A stretch of 11,792 bases of DNA from Halovenus sp. (lineage in GTDB: Archaea > Halobacteriota > Halobacteria > Halobacteriales > Haloarculaceae), in the NCBI GenBank assembly GCA_003551265.1, contig PUMG01000011.1, positions 1 to 11,792 on the forward strand, given 5' to 3'. Every line of letters begins with the position of its first letter. Within the stretch, counting starts at the first letter, position 1. The notes beneath the pieces were generated by a model. That model was given only the letters and a program-made list of their open reading frames with translations. It was not told where the DNA came from and did not search any database. This document shows positions 5,462 through 11,792 of the stretch, piece by piece. Made by a program: the position numbers and the translations under genes.

Positions 5462-6880
5462 TCAGTCGTCTGCAGGCGCTTCGATGGCCTGTTCGTCCTC
5501 AACGTAGTACTCCTCGATGAACTCCTCGTCGATACGGTTGAGGGCGTCTTTCGGGAGCATCGAGAGGAGGTCCCAGCCGATGGTGAGCGTCTCCTCGATG
5601 TTGCGGTCGGTCCCGAAGCCCTGTTCGACGAACTCGTTCTCGAAGCGGTCGGCGAAGTCGAGGAACTTGTTGTCGCGCTCAGAGAGCGCCTCACGACCGA
5701 CGATGTTCACCAGGTCACGGAGGCTGTCTCCCTCTGCGTAGGCCGCGTACAGCTGGTCGGAGACGTCCGCGTGGTCTCCGCGCGTCAGACCCTCACCGAT
5801 ACCGTCGTCCATCAGGCGTGAGAGACTTGGAAGCACGTTTATCGGCGGCTTCACCCCCTGCGAGTTCAGGTCGGGGTCGACGATAATCTGCCCCTCGGTG
5901 ATGTACCCCGTCAGGTCTGGAATCGGGTGGGTGATGTCGTTGCTCGGCATCGTCAGGATTGGAATCTGTGTAATCGACCCCTCCTGGTCCTTGATTCGAC
6001 CCGCCCGCTCGTAAATCTGGGCCAGGTCGGTGTACATGTACCCGGGATATCCACGCCGTCCGGGCACCTCCTCGCGTGCCGCACCGATTTCGCGCAGCGC
6101 CTCACAGTAGTTCGTCATGTCCGTCAGGATGACGAGCACGTGATACCCCTTGTCGAACGCGAGGTACTCGGCGGTCGTGAGCGCCAGCCGTGGCGTGACA
6201 GTCCGCTCGACTGCCGGGTCGTCTGCGAGGTTCATGAACACGACCGAGCGCTCCAGCGCACCGGTGCGCTCGAAGTCGTCCATGAACTCGTTCGCCTCCT
6301 CCTGTGTGATACCCATCGCGCCGAAGATGACTGCGAACTCCGACCCTCCGTCACCGTCTCCCTCCTCTTCTTCCGGGACGGTCGCCTGTCGCGCAATCTG
6401 CAGCGCGAGGTCGTTGTGTGGCAACCCGGACGAGGAGAAAATCGGTAGCTTCTGGCCCCGAACGAGCGTGTTCATCCCGTCGATGCCGGAAACACCAGTC
6501 TGGATGAACTCCTCTGGATACTCCCGCGAGTAGGGGTTGATAGCCGCACCGACAATCTCACGGCGCTCTTCGGGGACGATGTCTGGCCCGTCGTCGAGTG
6601 GACGGCCAGACCCGTCAAGGACGCGACCGAGGAGGTCTTCAGTCACGGGCATCTTCAGCGTCTCGCCGATGAAGCGGACGGACGCGTTTCGGTCGATGCC
6701 CGAGGTTCCCTCGAACACCTGAATCGAGACGAGTCCGTCGCTCGTTTCCAGTACCTGTCCGCGCTTGGTCTCGCCGCTGGGCGTCTCTATCTCGACGATC
6801 TCGTCGTAACCGACAGGCTCGTCGACCTCGGCGAACACCAGCGGGCCGCTGACTTCAGTGATTGTTTTGTACTCTTTCAT
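5462..6880 (-). CDS. atpB: A-type ATP synthase subunit B (non-catalytic)
   Basis: A 472-residue regulatory subunit of the A3B3 head. The N-terminal beta barrel starts [15 protein letters not shown]. The nucleotide-fold domain has the degenerate P-loop usual for B subunits, FSSSGLPHN at 148-156, lacking GKT. Conserved segments include [40 protein letters not shown] (252-265), [21 protein letters not shown] (274-294) and [12 protein letters not shown] (351-362). A short acidic insert ([13 protein letters not shown], about 169-181) follows the ARQA helix, where many archaeal B subunits have only a brief turn; it is probably a surface halophilic adaptation. The ATG at 6880 is two bases after the atpA stop. 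The 65-residue membrane protein follows 15 bases downstream instead of atpD. Confidence 0.98.
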   Translation of the reverse strand: MKEYKTITEVSGPLVFAEVDEPVGYDEIVEIETPSGETKRGQVLETSDGLVSIQVFEGTSGIDRNASVRFIGETLKMPVTEDLLGRVLDGSGRPLDDGPDIVPEERREIVGAAINPYSREYPEEFIQTGVSGIDGMNTLVRGQKLPIFSSSGLPHNDLALQIARQATVPEEEEGDGDGGSEFAVIFGAMGITQEEANEFMDDFERTGALERSVVFMNLADDPAVERTVTPRLALTTAEYLAFDKGYHVLVILTDMTNYCEALREIGAAREEVPGRRGYPGYMYTDLAQIYERAGRIKDQEGSITQIPILTMPSNDITHPIPDLTGYITEGQIIVDPDLNSQGVKPPINVLPSLSRLMDDGIGEGLTRGDHADVSDQLYAAYAEGDSLRDLVNIVGREALSERDNKFLDFADRFENEFVEQGFGTDRNIEETLTIGWDLLSMLPKDALNRIDEEFIEEYYVEDEQAIEAPADD

Positions 6881-6882
6881 TG

Positions 6883-8649
6883 TTAGTACAGCTCCCGGAG
6901 CTGTTCGGCCATCTTTGATTCGATCTCGCTCACGAACTCGTCGGCCTCGTCGTCAGGGGTCGTCCCGATACGGGCCAGCTGTGGCGCAGCGTCGATGCTC
7001 TGAATCTCGTCGACCGGAACGCCAGCGTCGAGGGCGTCGAACGCCTCGTCGTGGAACGTCTTGATACCCTCCAGAATCCGGTAGGTCTTCTCCGGCGGTG
7101 AGTAGCGGTCGACGTCGTGCAGTCCGTTCTGCTGGAGCCACGCTTCGCGCAGGTATCGCGCAACCTCCAGCGTGAGTTGCTGGTCCTCGGGCAGGGCGTC
7201 CTTCCCGACGAGCTGGACGATTTCCTGGAGTTCGTCCTCTTCGTCGAGCGTGTCGATACCCCACTGGCGGAGTTCGGACCAGTCCTCGGCGACGTTGTCC
7301 TCGAACCAGTGGTCGAGCTGGTCGCGATACAACGAGTAGGAGTCGTTCCAGTTGATCGCCGGGAAGTGCCGGCGCTCGGCGAGGTCGGCGTCCAGCGCCC
7401 AGAACGCCTTCACGATGCGAAGGGTGTTCTGAGTCACTGGCTCTGAGAAGTCACCGCCCGGCGGTGACACCGCACCGATTGCGGTCACCGACCCCTCCGT
7501 ACCGTTGGTGTTGCGGTAGTAGCCTGCACGCTCGTAGAACTCCGACAGTCGTGCGGAGAGATACGCCGGATACCCCTCCTCACCGGGCATCTCTTCGAGG
7601 CGCGAGGAAATCTCACGCATCGCCTCCGCCCACCGTGAGGTGGAGTCGGCCATCAGCGCCACGTCGTAGCCCATGTCGCGGTAGTACTCCGCAATGGTGA
7701 TTCCCGTGTAGATACAGGACTCCCGCGCGGCGACCGGCATGTTCGACGTATTGGCGATGAGACACGTCCGGGCCATCAGCGGGTTCCCGGTCTGTGGGTC
7801 GGGCAACTCCGGGAAGTCGTCGATGACCTCCGTCATCTCGTTGCCGCGCTCGCCACAGCCGATGTACACGACGATGTCCGCGTCTGCGAACTTCGCAAGT
7901 GATTGCTGTGTGACGGTCTTACCGCTCCCGAACGGGCCGGGAATGGCTGCTGTCCCACCCTTGGCGATGGGGAACAGTCCGTCGAGGATGCGCTGCCCAC
8001 TGACGAGCGGCGTCGTCGGTGTGAACTTCTCGGCTGCCGGACGCTTCTTCCGCACCGGCCATTCCTGGCGCATCGCAATCTCCTCGCCAGTGTCGAGTTC
8101 GACGACGGTCTCGTCGACGGCAAAGTTCCCGCTCTCGACGCTGACAACCTCGCCACCGTCGGAGTCCGGGGGGACCATCACCTTGTGGTCGATGCTCTCT
8201 GTCTCGGGAACCGAGCCGAGGATGTCCCCCGCAGAGACCTCGTCGCCTTCTTCGACTTCGGGTTCGAACTCCCAGGTTCGTTCGAGGTCGATACCGGGTG
8301 CGTCGACACCACGGTCGAGAAACGCCGAGTCCATCTTCGTCTCCAGCACGTCCAGCGGGCGCTGAACGCCGTCGTAGATGGTGTCTAACATTCCGGGACC
8401 CAGGTCGACCGACAGGGGCTGACCTGTCGATTCAACCGGTTCTCCAGGGGCCACGTCCGAGGTTTCCTCGTAAACCTGGATCGTCGTGACGTTGCCTTCG
8501 ATTTCGATAACCTCTCCCATCAGCCCCTCGTGACCGACGTACACAACGTCGTTCATCCGCGCGTCGAGGTCGACCGCAGTCACGACGGGGCCGCTTACGC
8601 TCTCGATGACGCCGTCTTCACGGACGTCTGATTCTGTTGCTTGACTCAT
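6883..8649 (-). CDS. atpA: A-type ATP synthase catalytic subunit A
   Basis: A 588-residue catalytic subunit (ATP synthesis or hydrolysis in the A3B3 head). Domains are the N-terminal beta barrel (about 12-75), the A-type-specific non-homologous insertion (about 115-200, with [19 protein letters not shown]), the nucleotide-binding core and the C-terminal helical domain. The Walker A motif GPFGSGKT is at 238-245 (K244, T245). The catalytic glutamate is in CGERGNE (E267), and the Walker B strand DVALMAD ends at D335. [21 protein letters not shown] and the [11 protein letters not shown] segment are intact. The P-loop is uninterrupted, so there is no intein at this frequently invaded site. A Shine-Dalgarno stretch GGAGGAGG lies about seven bases before the ATG, inside the end of atpF, and only one base separates the two genes, so translation is coupled. 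Confidence 0.99.
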   Translation of the reverse strand: MSQATESDVREDGVIESVSGPVVTAVDLDARMNDVVYVGHEGLMGEVIEIEGNVTTIQVYEETSDVAPGEPVESTGQPLSVDLGPGMLDTIYDGVQRPLDVLETKMDSAFLDRGVDAPGIDLERTWEFEPEVEEGDEVSAGDILGSVPETESIDHKVMVPPDSDGGEVVSVESGNFAVDETVVELDTGEEIAMRQEWPVRKKRPAAEKFTPTTPLVSGQRILDGLFPIAKGGTAAIPGPFGSGKTVTQQSLAKFADADIVVYIGCGERGNEMTEVIDDFPELPDPQTGNPLMARTCLIANTSNMPVAARESCIYTGITIAEYYRDMGYDVALMADSTSRWAEAMREISSRLEEMPGEEGYPAYLSARLSEFYERAGYYRNTNGTEGSVTAIGAVSPPGGDFSEPVTQNTLRIVKAFWALDADLAERRHFPAINWNDSYSLYRDQLDHWFEDNVAEDWSELRQWGIDTLDEEDELQEIVQLVGKDALPEDQQLTLEVARYLREAWLQQNGLHDVDRYSPPEKTYRILEGIKTFHDEAFDALDAGVPVDEIQSIDAAPQLARIGTTPDDEADEFVSEIESKMAEQLRELY

Positions 8650-8650
8650 G

Positions 8651-8986
8651 TTAGTCCTCCTCCATCAGGTCGATTCCGATGGCTCGTTTGATCTGCTCGC
8701 GTATGTTGCCGCCTCCTGCACCGCCGCCGAGCGTCACCACGACGGGTTCGACGCTCGTCTCCACTCGCTTGCGGACGTCACGCGAGAGGTGTTCGACGTC
8801 CTCGCTGTGCATCACGACGATACCGACGCCGTCGTCGTCCAGCGTCTCCGTGACTGCCTCGTCGAGGTCGTCGTCTTTGTGTTCGTCCGGGACGTTCGCG
8901 AACTTGCGGACGCCCGCGAGACGGAACCCGGTCGTGAACTCGGGGCTGCCAACGACGGCTATCTCCTGACTGCCGGTCGTGCTCAT
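8651..8986 (-). CDS. atpF: A-type ATP synthase subunit F
   Basis: A 111-residue central-stalk subunit that binds subunit D and regulates A1 activity. It shows the Rossmann-like N-terminal fold ([19 protein letters not shown], about 8-26) typical of V/A-type subunit F, a central [14 protein letters not shown] strand-helix unit (53-66), and a C-terminal PVVVTLGG...[17 protein letters not shown] segment. The acidic linker [12 protein letters not shown] fits a halophile. The length is normal (about 100-110). Its ATG at 8986 overlaps the atpC stop by four bases (ATGA), and its stop is one base before the atpA start, so it is embedded in a tightly coupled operon. Confidence 0.97.
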   Translation of the reverse strand: MSTTGSQEIAVVGSPEFTTGFRLAGVRKFANVPDEHKDDDLDEAVTETLDDDGVGIVVMHSEDVEHLSRDVRKRVETSVEPVVVTLGGGAGGGNIREQIKRAIGIDLMEED

Positions 8987-10044
8987 GTAACCACCAGCTC
9001 TCGCTCTATCTCTTCGACCGAGAGACCGACCTCCCGGCCACGGGCGATGGCCCGAATGTTCTCTATCTCGCGTTCCTTGGCGAGGATGTACGACACTGCC
9101 GAGCAGATGGACACCGGGTACGTGTACGAAAGGGTGTCCGAGTACTCCAGCAACGCCGCATCCAGCGCCTGTTCGAACTGGATGAGGCTTTTCGCCTGGT
9201 CGAGTTCCGAAAGCGCCGACGAGAGTTCGTCGCCGTAGGTGCTCTCTCGGATGTGTTCGACGAGGTCGTCGAAACTGCCGACGAGCTGTCGGAGTTCGCC
9301 TGCGTCGAACAGTTTTCCGCCCTCGATGTAGTACGCCTCGGGGTCGAGGTCGGTCCCGGTCCGCGAGAGCCTGAGCGCGTTCCGGACGTTCCGGAAGTCA
9401 ATCTCCGCCTGCAGCACCTCGAGATACAGCCCCGACGGGGTGTTTCTGTCGACGATACTGGTGTCGAAGCCGTCGAGCAGGTGCTCGTAGAACGTCTTGT
9501 CGATGCTGTTTTCCAGGGGCACCAGGACGTCTGCCTCCTCGAACGCCTCGTAGGCCGCGTCGATACCCTCCTCAAAGATGGTTCCCGAGAGCAACTCGAC
9601 GATCTCTTCGACGGACGCTGCTGCAGCCATCTGGTCGAGCAGGTCGTCGTCGAACTCCCCTGCCCGGATGTAATCAGTCGAGATGCCCTCGGGGTCTGCT
9701 CCGGAGTAGACGCCGCGAATCGCAGTCTTCGCGTTCCAGGCGTCGAACTTCCGGAGGTAGTTCGCAATCTGGGTGTAGAGTCGGCCCTCGGCCCAGCGAA
9801 GCATGTCGTGGAAGTGCTTCGCCAGGTTCCGGTTGAGGGCGTACTCGATGAGGTCGACACCGCTGTGGCGCGCACCGAGTTCGTTCATCTCGGTCTCGTA
9901 CTCGGTCTCTTCCATGTAGCGGGAGATCTCGCCGGTGCCCATCCGGACCAGTTTCCGGTAGTCCTCCTCGTCGAACAGCACCGCTCTGCGTGCCCTGATG
10001 CGGGCGTTGACGTACTCCGGGTTGGAGCTCCCTGCTGCGCTCAT
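8983..10044 (-). CDS. atpC: A-type ATP synthase subunit C
   Basis: A 353-residue subunit C (V-type subunit d homologue), a funnel-shaped protein that couples the central stalk to the membrane c-ring. Recognisable family segments are YVNARIRARRAVLFDEEDYRKLVRMG (10-35), LNRNLAKHFHDMLRWAEG (68-85), FDAWNAKTAIRGVYSG (99-114, the conserved D.xN.K..IRG motif), LEVLQAEIDFRNVRNALRL and the C-terminal YPVSICSAVSYILAKEREIENIRAIARG. No transmembrane helix is expected in this family. The length is typical (about 340-360). The start ATG at 10044 overlaps the atpE stop by four bases (ATGA); no strong Shine-Dalgarno sequence is visible, suggesting termination-reinitiation. Confidence 0.97.
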   Translation of the reverse strand: MSAAGSSNPEYVNARIRARRAVLFDEEDYRKLVRMGTGEISRYMEETEYETEMNELGARHSGVDLIEYALNRNLAKHFHDMLRWAEGRLYTQIANYLRKFDAWNAKTAIRGVYSGADPEGISTDYIRAGEFDDDLLDQMAAAASVEEIVELLSGTIFEEGIDAAYEAFEEADVLVPLENSIDKTFYEHLLDGFDTSIVDRNTPSGLYLEVLQAEIDFRNVRNALRLSRTGTDLDPEAYYIEGGKLFDAGELRQLVGSFDDLVEHIRESTYGDELSSALSELDQAKSLIQFEQALDAALLEYSDTLSYTYPVSICSAVSYILAKEREIENIRAIARGREVGLSVEEIERELVVT

Positions 10045-10622
10045 TGCTCGAAGAGCATGTCACTCACCTCACGGAGGTGCTCTTCCCAGACCTCCGCGAG
10101 AATCGAGTCGAACGTGTTCTTGACGCGAACACGCGACTCTGTGCTTTCGACGACGACGCCTCCCAGACAGTCGAACTCGCCCGCGTACTCGAAGCCGTCG
10201 TACTCGGCGACCAGCGACTGTAGCAGTTCCTCGTCCTCGCCACGACCGTACACCTCTACGGTCGCGCCCTCGTCGAACTCTTCGGCTGCTGCGTCGAGGA
10301 GTGCGCGCGTCAACTCCTCGCGTTCGTCGCCTTCGAGGGCGGCAATCTCTGCTTCGACCTCTTCGCGTATCGACGACAGGATGTCTCGGCGCGCTTCGAG
10401 GCGTTTCTGTTTGGCCTGTAGCTTGGCGCTGGAGATACGCTGCTCACGCTCCTGGTCGAGCTGGCGCTCGGCGTCGGCCAGCACCTGGGCCCGGATACGC
10501 TCGGCGTCGGATTCCGCCTCTGCCTCGATGGTTTCGGCCTCGGCCTCGGCGTCTTCCAGAATCTCCTCTGCACGCGCGCGGGCTTGCTCTCTGATGTCTT
10601 TGACGACGGTGTCCAGAGTCAT
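10041..10622 (-). CDS. atpE: A-type ATP synthase subunit E
   Basis: A 193-residue peripheral-stalk subunit (V/A-type E). Residues about 5-100 form a long Ala/Glu/Arg-rich helix (ARARAEEILEDAEAEAETIEAEAESDAERI) that pairs with subunit H in the stator. The C-terminal globular domain (about 105-193) has VEVYGRGEDEELL, the conserved GGVVVEST strand (154-161) and FDSILAEVWEEHLREV at the end; this domain binds the A3B3 head. It is separated from the upstream atpK by 24 bases and overlaps atpC by four. Its usual partner, subunit H, is not in the window. Confidence 0.97.
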   Translation of the reverse strand: MTLDTVVKDIREQARARAEEILEDAEAEAETIEAEAESDAERIRAQVLADAERQLDQEREQRISSAKLQAKQKRLEARRDILSSIREEVEAEIAALEGDEREELTRALLDAAAEEFDEGATVEVYGRGEDEELLQSLVAEYDGFEYAGEFDCLGGVVVESTESRVRVKNTFDSILAEVWEEHLREVSDMLFEQ

Positions 10623-10646
10623 AGGTAGATAGGTAGGGTGTGGACG

Positions 10647-10919
10647 TTACGCGAACGGCGTCTCCACGATGAAGACGACCACGAGTGCAATAATGATGAG
10701 CGTCTCTGGAATCACCGTGAAAATCAGCGCGGAGACGAAGTTGTCGCTGTCCTCGGCGACGGCGCCTACCGCAGCGGCACCGATACCGCGCTGTGCGTAC
10801 CCTGTTGCGAGTGCAGCCAGTCCGACTGCCAGCGCAGCAGCAGCCTGTGGGTCGAGTGCAACGCCTTCTCCGTTTGCCTGTGCCAGTGCAGCCGTCAGGA
10901 TGTCGAATGTCTCAATCAT
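10647..10919 (-). CDS. atpK: A-type ATP synthase subunit K (c-ring proteolipid)
   Basis: A 90-residue membrane proteolipid that forms the rotating c-ring of AO. Helix 1 (about 26-55) is Ala/Gly-rich (AALAVGLAALATGYAQRGIGAAAVGAVAE), with the polar loop AEDSDNF. Helix 2 (about 61-86) carries the ion-binding glutamate E72 in VIPETLIIIALVVVFIVE. It is a single hairpin with one ion site, the simple c-subunit form. Residues 1-24 (MIETFDILTAALAQANGEG...) form an N-terminal extension that could be an extra amphipathic segment or a removed leader. In other archaea atpI precedes this gene; here a 236-base spacer and a DUF5615 gene lie upstream. atpK may therefore start a transcript; a TATA-like TTTATG lies about 65 bases before the ATG. 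There is no Shine-Dalgarno sequence. Confidence 0.96.
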   Translation of the reverse strand: MIETFDILTAALAQANGEGVALDPQAAAALAVGLAALATGYAQRGIGAAAVGAVAEDSDNFVSALIFTVIPETLIIIALVVVFIVETPFA

Positions 10920-11155
10920 GGTAGTTGGGATGTTACTTTCGGCTCGTGCCTGAACGGTTGAAACTTTTTTCTACGGACTTCATAAAGCTTCCCAAAGCAG
11001 TCGACGAACGTCCAGACAAACGGTACGTAGCGTGTCTGTGTCAGCAGTTCCCACGCTGTTGGCAGGTGAACAGTTGCTTAACTCACCGCTCGGAAAGGAT
11101 CTGCATCGATGTGCTTGGACACGTGTACGAACAATCTGCAAGTTCAGAGGGATTA
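10920..11155. other. Intergenic spacer between atpK and the DUF5615 gene
   Basis: This 236-base stretch has lower GC than the ATP synthase genes and no convincing gene. It holds a possible atpK promoter (10981-10986, minus strand) and an imperfect hairpin at 11065-11087 (GGTGA/TCACC outer arms, GTT/AAC inner arms). It also has a 48-codon open minus-strand frame at 10933-11077 without a plausible start, which might be a decayed gene end. A long plus-strand open frame crossing it looks spurious. Confidence 0.5.
10981..10986 (-). promoter_or_regulatory. Candidate atpK promoter (TATA-like TTTATG)
   Basis: On the minus strand the sequence reads GGGAAGCTTTATGAAG. The TATA-like core would start transcription near 10957 and leave a leader of about 38 bases before the ATG at 10919. 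A second AT-rich stretch (GAAAAAAGTTT, 10962-10972) is an alternative. The element is inferred from position and composition only. Confidence 0.3.
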
Positions 11156-11500
11156 TCAAACCCAGGCATCAAGTTCTTCACGACCTGTGAATGCATCTCG
11201 ACTTGGATAAATATCGACCATCGTTATAAGAGCAGATGCAACACGGTATGCTGGCATCGTGTCGTCGTAGAGGAGTACAATTCCAGCATGAGAATCATCT
11301 GGAAGAGGACCAAAATCCGTGACGTCACTTGTGACGATAACGAGGTTATGTTCTCGAGCGTATGGCAAGATATCATCTTCGTCATCAGCTCCCTGTCCGA
11401 CTGTATCCCGGACGTGGACAGCAAACAAATCCTCTTTATCAAGATACGCGGCTACTTTCGGATCGATATTTTCGTCGAGAAGAAACCGCCATTTCGTCAT
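11156..11500 (-). CDS. DUF5615-family PIN-like protein, candidate toxin
   Basis: A 114-residue protein matching the DUF5615 (Mut7-C/PIN-like) pattern. It starts with WRFLLDENIDPKVAAYL, carrying the acidic pair D9-E10. A GADDEDDILPYAREH segment (38-51) holds the middle acidic residues. VIVTSDVTDFG (54-64) supplies the D59/D62 acidic site, followed by HAGIVLLYD (71-79). These acidic residues are where PIN-fold nucleases bind metal, so an RNase toxin activity is plausible (inference). I chose the ATG at 11500, which gives the family N-terminus and falls one base after the stop of the upstream DUF433 gene; an ATG at 11539 would add 13 residues and overlap that gene. DUF433/DUF5615 pairs are widely predicted as toxin-antitoxin systems. 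Its 3' end faces atpK on the same strand. Confidence 0.85.
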   Translation of the reverse strand: MTKWRFLLDENIDPKVAAYLDKEDLFAVHVRDTVGQGADDEDDILPYAREHNLVIVTSDVTDFGPLPDDSHAGIVLLYDDTMPAYRVASALITMVDIYPSRDAFTGREELDAWV

Positions 11501-11501
11501 A

Positions 11502-11792
11502 TTACACAGCGTCTGGCTCCACACCACCAGGTCGATCAATCGACTCTTGGAACGTCTCCATCACATCTCCACGATTGGTTTTGACATCTCGCATCTCTCG
11601 TGGATGGTCGTGATAGTACGCAAGAGCGTGGTACACATCTGCTACGTCCAGGTCGTACCGATCCGCAACAGTCTCGGGGTCGGTACCAGCCTCCTCCACG
11701 AGGGCATACACCTGGCGAACGCTGATGCGGTGTCCAGTGATGTGGGGTTCACCCATGAGATCCTGGGCGACTCGACGGCTCTCTCGTTCAGC
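11502..11792 (-). CDS. DUF433-family antitoxin-like protein, 5' end probably outside window
   Basis: The visible frame encodes about 96 residues and is open to the right edge. The core is a DUF433 helix-turn-helix domain: DLMGEPHITGHRISVRQVYALVEE, then PETVADRYDLDVADVYHALAYYHDHP. DUF433 proteins typically begin with a few residues before an L.GEPRIxGTRI-type motif. The in-frame residues AERESRRVAQDL before the Met at 11756 look like part of the protein, so the true start is probably upstream of the window; 11756 is the alternative start. The tail (EMRDVKTNRGDVMETFQESIDRPGGVEPDAV) probably contacts the toxin. It overlaps nothing and ends one base before the DUF5615 start, the usual antitoxin-first order. 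Confidence 0.83.
   Translation of the reverse strand, partial: AERESRRVAQDLMGEPHITGHRISVRQVYALVEEAGTDPETVADRYDLDVADVYHALAYYHDHPREMRDVKTNRGDVMETFQESIDRPGGVEPDAV

Noticed and set aside
7916..7939. Possible intein at the atpA P-loop
   Set aside because: GPFGSGKT is followed directly by normal subunit A sequence, with no splicing-domain or endonuclease motifs; the gene has normal length.
9253..10632. 459-codon plus-strand open frame over atpC and atpE
   Set aside because: It is the antisense shadow of atpC and atpE, caused by GC-rich third codon positions. The translation is low-complexity Ser/Arg/Ala in its second half.
10625..10640. Tandem AGGTAG repeats between atpK and atpE
   Set aside because: There are only two or so imperfect copies within a 24-base spacer, with no evidence of a function beyond the leader of atpE.
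11065..11087. Hairpin GGTGA...TCACC as a terminator
   Set aside because: The stem is short with a bulge and has no T-tract on either strand. It is mentioned as part of the spacer but not called as a terminator.
10925..11584. 219-codon plus-strand open frame across the atpK spacer and the DUF5615 and DUF433 genes
   Set aside because: It is antisense to the well-supported DUF5615 and DUF433 genes. Its translation is rich in Cys, Ile, Arg and Lys, unlike the acidic proteins of this genome, and shows no domain.

Overview
The window comes from a haloarchaeon (class Halobacteria). The evidence is the acidic proteins, the GC-rich third codon positions, an archaeal A-type ATP synthase cluster, and several genes that look leaderless with a TATA-like element about 28 bases before the start codon. 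I cannot assign a genus. No rRNA, tRNA, CRISPR array or complete insertion sequence is visible. No gene-free stretch exceeds 300 bases; the longest are 10920-11155 and 3981-4149.

Layout. Positions 1-707 (minus strand) hold a glutaredoxin-like gene followed by a redoxin-fold gene that runs off the left edge. Positions 833-2797 (plus) hold a CNNM/CorC-type membrane protein with a CBS pair and a zinc-ribbon/winged-helix protein (DUF5817-like). Positions 2841-3980 (minus) hold thioredoxin and ATP synthase subunit D. Positions 4150-5207 (plus) hold a two-gene module: a winged-helix protein and a small protein resembling TumE-type (DUF6516-like) toxins. Positions 5249-10919 (minus) hold the ATP synthase core in transcription order atpK-E-C-F-A-B plus a 65-residue two-helix membrane protein. 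Positions 11156-11792 (minus) hold a DUF433/DUF5615 toxin-antitoxin-like pair, the first gene cut by the right edge.

How the genes work together. atpK, E, C, F, A, B and D encode the c-ring, peripheral stalk, central stalk and catalytic head of the A1AO ATP synthase. Junctions from atpE to atpB are -4, -4, +1 and +2 bases, so these genes are very probably one transcript with coupled translation. In most archaea the cluster reads H-I-K-E-C-F-A-B-D. Here it is interrupted at both ends. An oppositely oriented toxin-antitoxin-like module separates the atpB side from atpD, which has a plausible promoter of its own and is followed by trx 6 bases downstream. A DUF433/DUF5615 pair lies directly upstream of atpK, where atpI is expected. 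Subunits H and I are not in the window. The two modules bracketing an essential operon are the most notable feature. The other theme is thiol redox: a CPYC glutaredoxin, a WCGPC thioredoxin, and a redoxin-fold protein whose peroxidatic cysteine position appears to be serine.
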